From contig JAPLSR010000446.1 in the NCBI GenBank assembly GCA_026398545.1, positions 1 through 8,645 of the forward strand: a DNA stretch of 8,645 bases. Direction: 5' to 3'. Below are positions 7,195 to 8,645 of this stretch, one piece after another. The position numbers and the translations under genes were made by a program. A model generated the notes under the pieces. The model saw only the letters and a list, made by a program, of their open reading frames with translations. It did no database searches and had not been told where the DNA came from. The stretch's first letter is position 1, and each line of letters starts with the position of its first letter. This stretch comes from Candidatus Sumerlaeota bacterium. GTDB lineage: Bacteria > Sumerlaeota > Sumerlaeia > MWCT01.

Positions 7195-7211
7195 GGTTGC
7201 GGGAGTATTGA
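7183..7211 (+). promoter_or_regulatory. Sigma70-like promoter candidate for the phosphoesterase transcript
   Basis: TTGACC (7183-7188), a 17-base spacer and TATTGA (7206-7211) make a fair promoter. Transcription would start near 7218, about 13 bases before the ribosome binding site of the leader ORF and about 170 bases before the phosphoesterase start. Confidence 0.5.
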
Positions 7212-7246
7212 AAAAAGACCGTAATTAAATGGAGGTATAAAGAACG

Positions 7247-7294
7247 ATGGAACGAGATGCGTTCAAGAAGGCTGTCCGGTTGTCGGAATTTTAA
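7247..7294 (+). CDS. Putative 15-codon leader peptide upstream of the phosphoesterase
   Basis: ATG at 7247 opens the peptide MERDAFKKAVRLSEF, ending at TAA 7292-7294. GGAGG at 7231-7235 lies 11 bases before the ATG, a clear ribosome binding site at a slightly long distance. The ORF sits shortly after the promoter candidate and about 100 bases before the phosphoesterase. There is no run of a single amino acid that would suggest classical attenuation. It may be a short regulatory ORF, a leftover start, or chance; it cannot be confirmed from sequence alone. Confidence 0.35.
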   Translation: MERDAFKKAVRLSEF

Positions 7295-7353
7295 TCCTGT
7301 GAAAGGAGAAAGCACCGCGGAGGGAACGAATTGTAACGGCTGATGGTATTTAC

Positions 7354-7377
7354 CAGAGCCGGGGCTTTTGTGCTCTG
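7354..7377 (+). promoter_or_regulatory. Leader hairpin before the phosphoesterase start
   Basis: CAGAGC (7354-7359) pairs with GCTCTG (7372-7377) across a 12-base loop. The A-rich stretch GGAAAAAAAGTT then leads directly into the ATG at 7391. The stem could affect access to the weak ribosome binding site. Confidence 0.35.
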
Positions 7378-7390
7378 CGGAAAAAAAGTT

Positions 7391-8494
7391 ATGGAAAGGC
7401 GTGAATTCTTGAGGACAGTTGCCGGAGCGGGCGCAGGGGCGCTCGTGGCAACGTCATGCGCGCGTTTTGGTCTTTATAGGGAAAAGAAGGATGTCAATCG
7501 CGGCGCTTCCGGCGGGTTTTCCTTTGCTCACATAACCGACCAGCATGTTCAGGCAAAGAGGGCGGGCGATAAAGGGTATCTCAAGTGCATCGAGTCGGTG
7601 AACGACCTGAGACCGCAACCTGACTTCGCCGTTATGGGGGGCGATATGCCCTTTGATGGAAATTACAACACAAAAGAGAAATTCATCACAGACACAAAAC
7701 TCTTCCGCGACATCTCCAACGAACTTGCCATGCCGTGGTTTCCGTGCATGGGGAATCATGATGTCCTGGGGTGGCATCCACGGCGCAAGGTCGCTGTGAG
7801 CGATCCCGACCTCGGCAAGAAGTGCATCATGGATCTTTTGGAATGGCCCTCCTCATATTACAGTTTTGATTACGGTGGCTGGCATTTTGTCGTTCTCGAT
7901 TGCATCAAGGGTGTGGTGATTAATACCGGACCTTCGCATGTGTGTGAGGTTGACGCAGAGCAACTGGAGTGGCTGGCGGGCGATCTGGGCGCGGCGGCGG
8001 GGCGCCCTGCGGTCGTCTTTTCCCACGTCGCTGTTTTCTGCAACGAGGGACAGATACAGGGCAGTCCGGACGCCAGGGCAATGTCCAGCATGGTCATTAA
8101 TAACAATAGGGCACTGCGCCTGATTTTAGAGCGGCACGGCGTCAAGGCGCTCGTTCAGGGACACAGCCACTGGATTGAGGATTTTTATTTTAACGACGTC
8201 TGGTATGTGACGAGCGCGGCGGCGAGCGCCGCATGGTGGGCGGGCATCTGGACGGGCTCCGACTTTGGATACACCGTCTTCTCATGCAAAGGCGACCGCC
8301 TGACATGGGAACACAAGACGTTTAAATGGGAGCCGCATCTTGAGTCAGCGGATGACTTAGAGCGCAAGAAGAATAAGGAATGGGATGAATTACATGCGGA
8401 GCAGAGGCGTTTGCGGGATTCAGAGCGTTTGCGCGGGCGCACATTAATCCCGAAACCCTTGCCAAAACAGAATGCGCACCGGCTTGCATTCTGA
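7391..8494 (+). CDS. Tat-exported calcineurin-like metallophosphoesterase
   Basis: The start at 7391 is chosen because it gives a 367-residue protein beginning with a twin-arginine signal, MERREFLRT, then an Ala/Gly-rich hydrophobic stretch to about residue 22. An ATG 48 bases upstream (7343) would only add 16 residues before the signal. Cys23 in VATSC could be a weak lipobox, so a lipoprotein is possible. All metal-site motifs of the family are present: DQH (D50, H52), GGD (D85), GNHD (N122, H123), SH (H212) and GHSH (H258, H260). Such enzymes use two metal ions to hydrolyse phosphomono- or phosphodiesters; Tat export suggests folding and metal loading in the cytoplasm before work in the envelope. 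The substrate is unknown. Residues 318-350 are highly charged and probably helical. GC content is higher than in the minus-strand block. Its link to that block is only positional. Confidence 0.9.
   Translation: MERREFLRTVAGAGAGALVATSCARFGLYREKKDVNRGASGGFSFAHITDQHVQAKRAGDKGYLKCIESVNDLRPQPDFAVMGGDMPFDGNYNTKEKFITDTKLFRDISNELAMPWFPCMGNHDVLGWHPRRKVAVSDPDLGKKCIMDLLEWPSSYYSFDYGGWHFVVLDCIKGVVINTGPSHVCEVDAEQLEWLAGDLGAAAGRPAVVFSHVAVFCNEGQIQGSPDARAMSSMVINNNRALRLILERHGVKALVQGHSHWIEDFYFNDVWYVTSAAASAAWWAGIWTGSDFGYTVFSCKGDRLTWEHKTFKWEPHLESADDLERKKNKEWDELHAEQRRLRDSERLRGRTLIPKPLPKQNAHRLAF
8468..8493 (+). repeat. Inverted repeat spanning the phosphoesterase stop codon
   Basis: CAGAATGC (8468-8475) and GCATTCTG (8486-8493) are perfect 8-base arms around a 10-base loop; the right arm overlaps the TGA at 8492-8494. 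No T-run follows, so a Rho-independent terminator is not supported; a 3'-end stability hairpin is possible. Confidence 0.5.
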
Positions 8495-8512
8495 AGTCCC
8501 GCACACGCATGA

Positions 8513-8543
8513 CTGATATTCAGTTTTCAGCTTTTTGAATCAG
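8513..8543. terminator. Weak hairpin between convergent genes, possible terminator
   Basis: CTGATATTCA (8513-8522) can pair with TGAATCAG (8536-8543), leaving one A bulge. It sits between the convergent stops at 8494 and 8540, overlapping the last bases of the minus-strand gene. The T-rich part is in the loop rather than after the stem, so this is a poor canonical terminator; its position is the main argument. Confidence 0.3.
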
Positions 8544-8645
8544 GCATAAACCAGCACATCCACCGTTTTTTCCGTGGCAAGACTTTTCCGGTGCATTTTG
8601 AGTCGTTCGATTTCATGGAGGGTTTCGGCAGTTAGATAACTCTCC
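8540..8645 (-). CDS. C-terminal fragment of an unrecognised protein
   Basis: On the minus strand one frame is open from the window edge to TGA at 8540-8542, giving 34 residues that begin ESYLTAETLHEIERLKMH and end VDVLVYA. The composition is protein-like: a charged, probably amphipathic helix followed by a hydrophobic strand. One of the other two frames has a stop within the first 35 bases. The gene is convergent with the phosphoesterase, 45 bases away. The family cannot be recognised from this piece, and a chance open frame is not excluded. Confidence 0.5.
   Translation of the reverse strand, partial: ESYLTAETLHEIERLKMHRKSLATEKTVDVLVYA

Noticed and set aside
7094..7315. 73-residue open frame on the minus strand between the divergent genes
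   Set aside because: It has Lys/Arg/Ser-rich low-complexity sequence, no ribosome binding site, and covers both promoter candidates; its end is an A-rich tract.
7343..7390. Upstream ATG as start of the phosphoesterase
   Set aside because: It would put 16 residues before the twin-arginine signal, and its own ribosome binding site is absent (GGAGGG is about 18 bases away).

Overview
The window is bacterial. It shows Shine-Dalgarno sites, sigma70-like promoter boxes, a twin-arginine signal peptide and several exported proteins. HAF repeats, GYAW-type tryptophan repeats, a DUF1566 domain and a Thr-Pro linker together, plus short GC-rich palindromic repeats scattered in and between genes, fit an uncultivated Gram-negative-type lineage. 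The sequence alone does not fix the phylum.

Layout: (i) 1-350, plus strand: the 3' end of a gene for a thioredoxin-fold protein, probably two tandem domains, with the visible domain missing half of its CxxC motif. (ii) 351-474: a short intergenic stretch filled by a palindromic repeat. (iii) 475-7067, minus strand: three genes that look like one transcription unit, read from 7067 leftwards. They encode a secreted or membrane-anchored DUF1566 protein (268 aa), a large secreted repeat protein (1013 aa), and a multi-spanning GT-C-like membrane glycosyltransferase with a long soluble C-terminus (852 aa). (iv) 7068-7390: a divergent regulatory region with one promoter candidate in each direction, a dyad between them, and a 15-codon leader ORF with a strong ribosome binding site. 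(v) 7391-8494, plus strand: a Tat-exported metallophosphoesterase. (vi) 8540-8645, minus strand: the 3' end of an unrecognised gene, convergent with the phosphoesterase.

The minus-strand block looks like a cell-surface cassette. Two exported proteins of the adhesin or display type are made with a membrane glycosyltransferase, and the larger one carries a Thr-Pro linker that would suit O-glycosylation; this link is inference. In hand-counted 60-base samples the block is AT-richer (about 33-47% GC) than the phosphoesterase gene to its right (48% and 67% in two samples).

The most distinctive observation is a palindromic repeat present twice: once in the intergenic region at 391-457, and once, with a shorter centre, inside the glycosyltransferase gene at 1343-1376. 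There it is read through in frame and adds about 12 residues to the protein.
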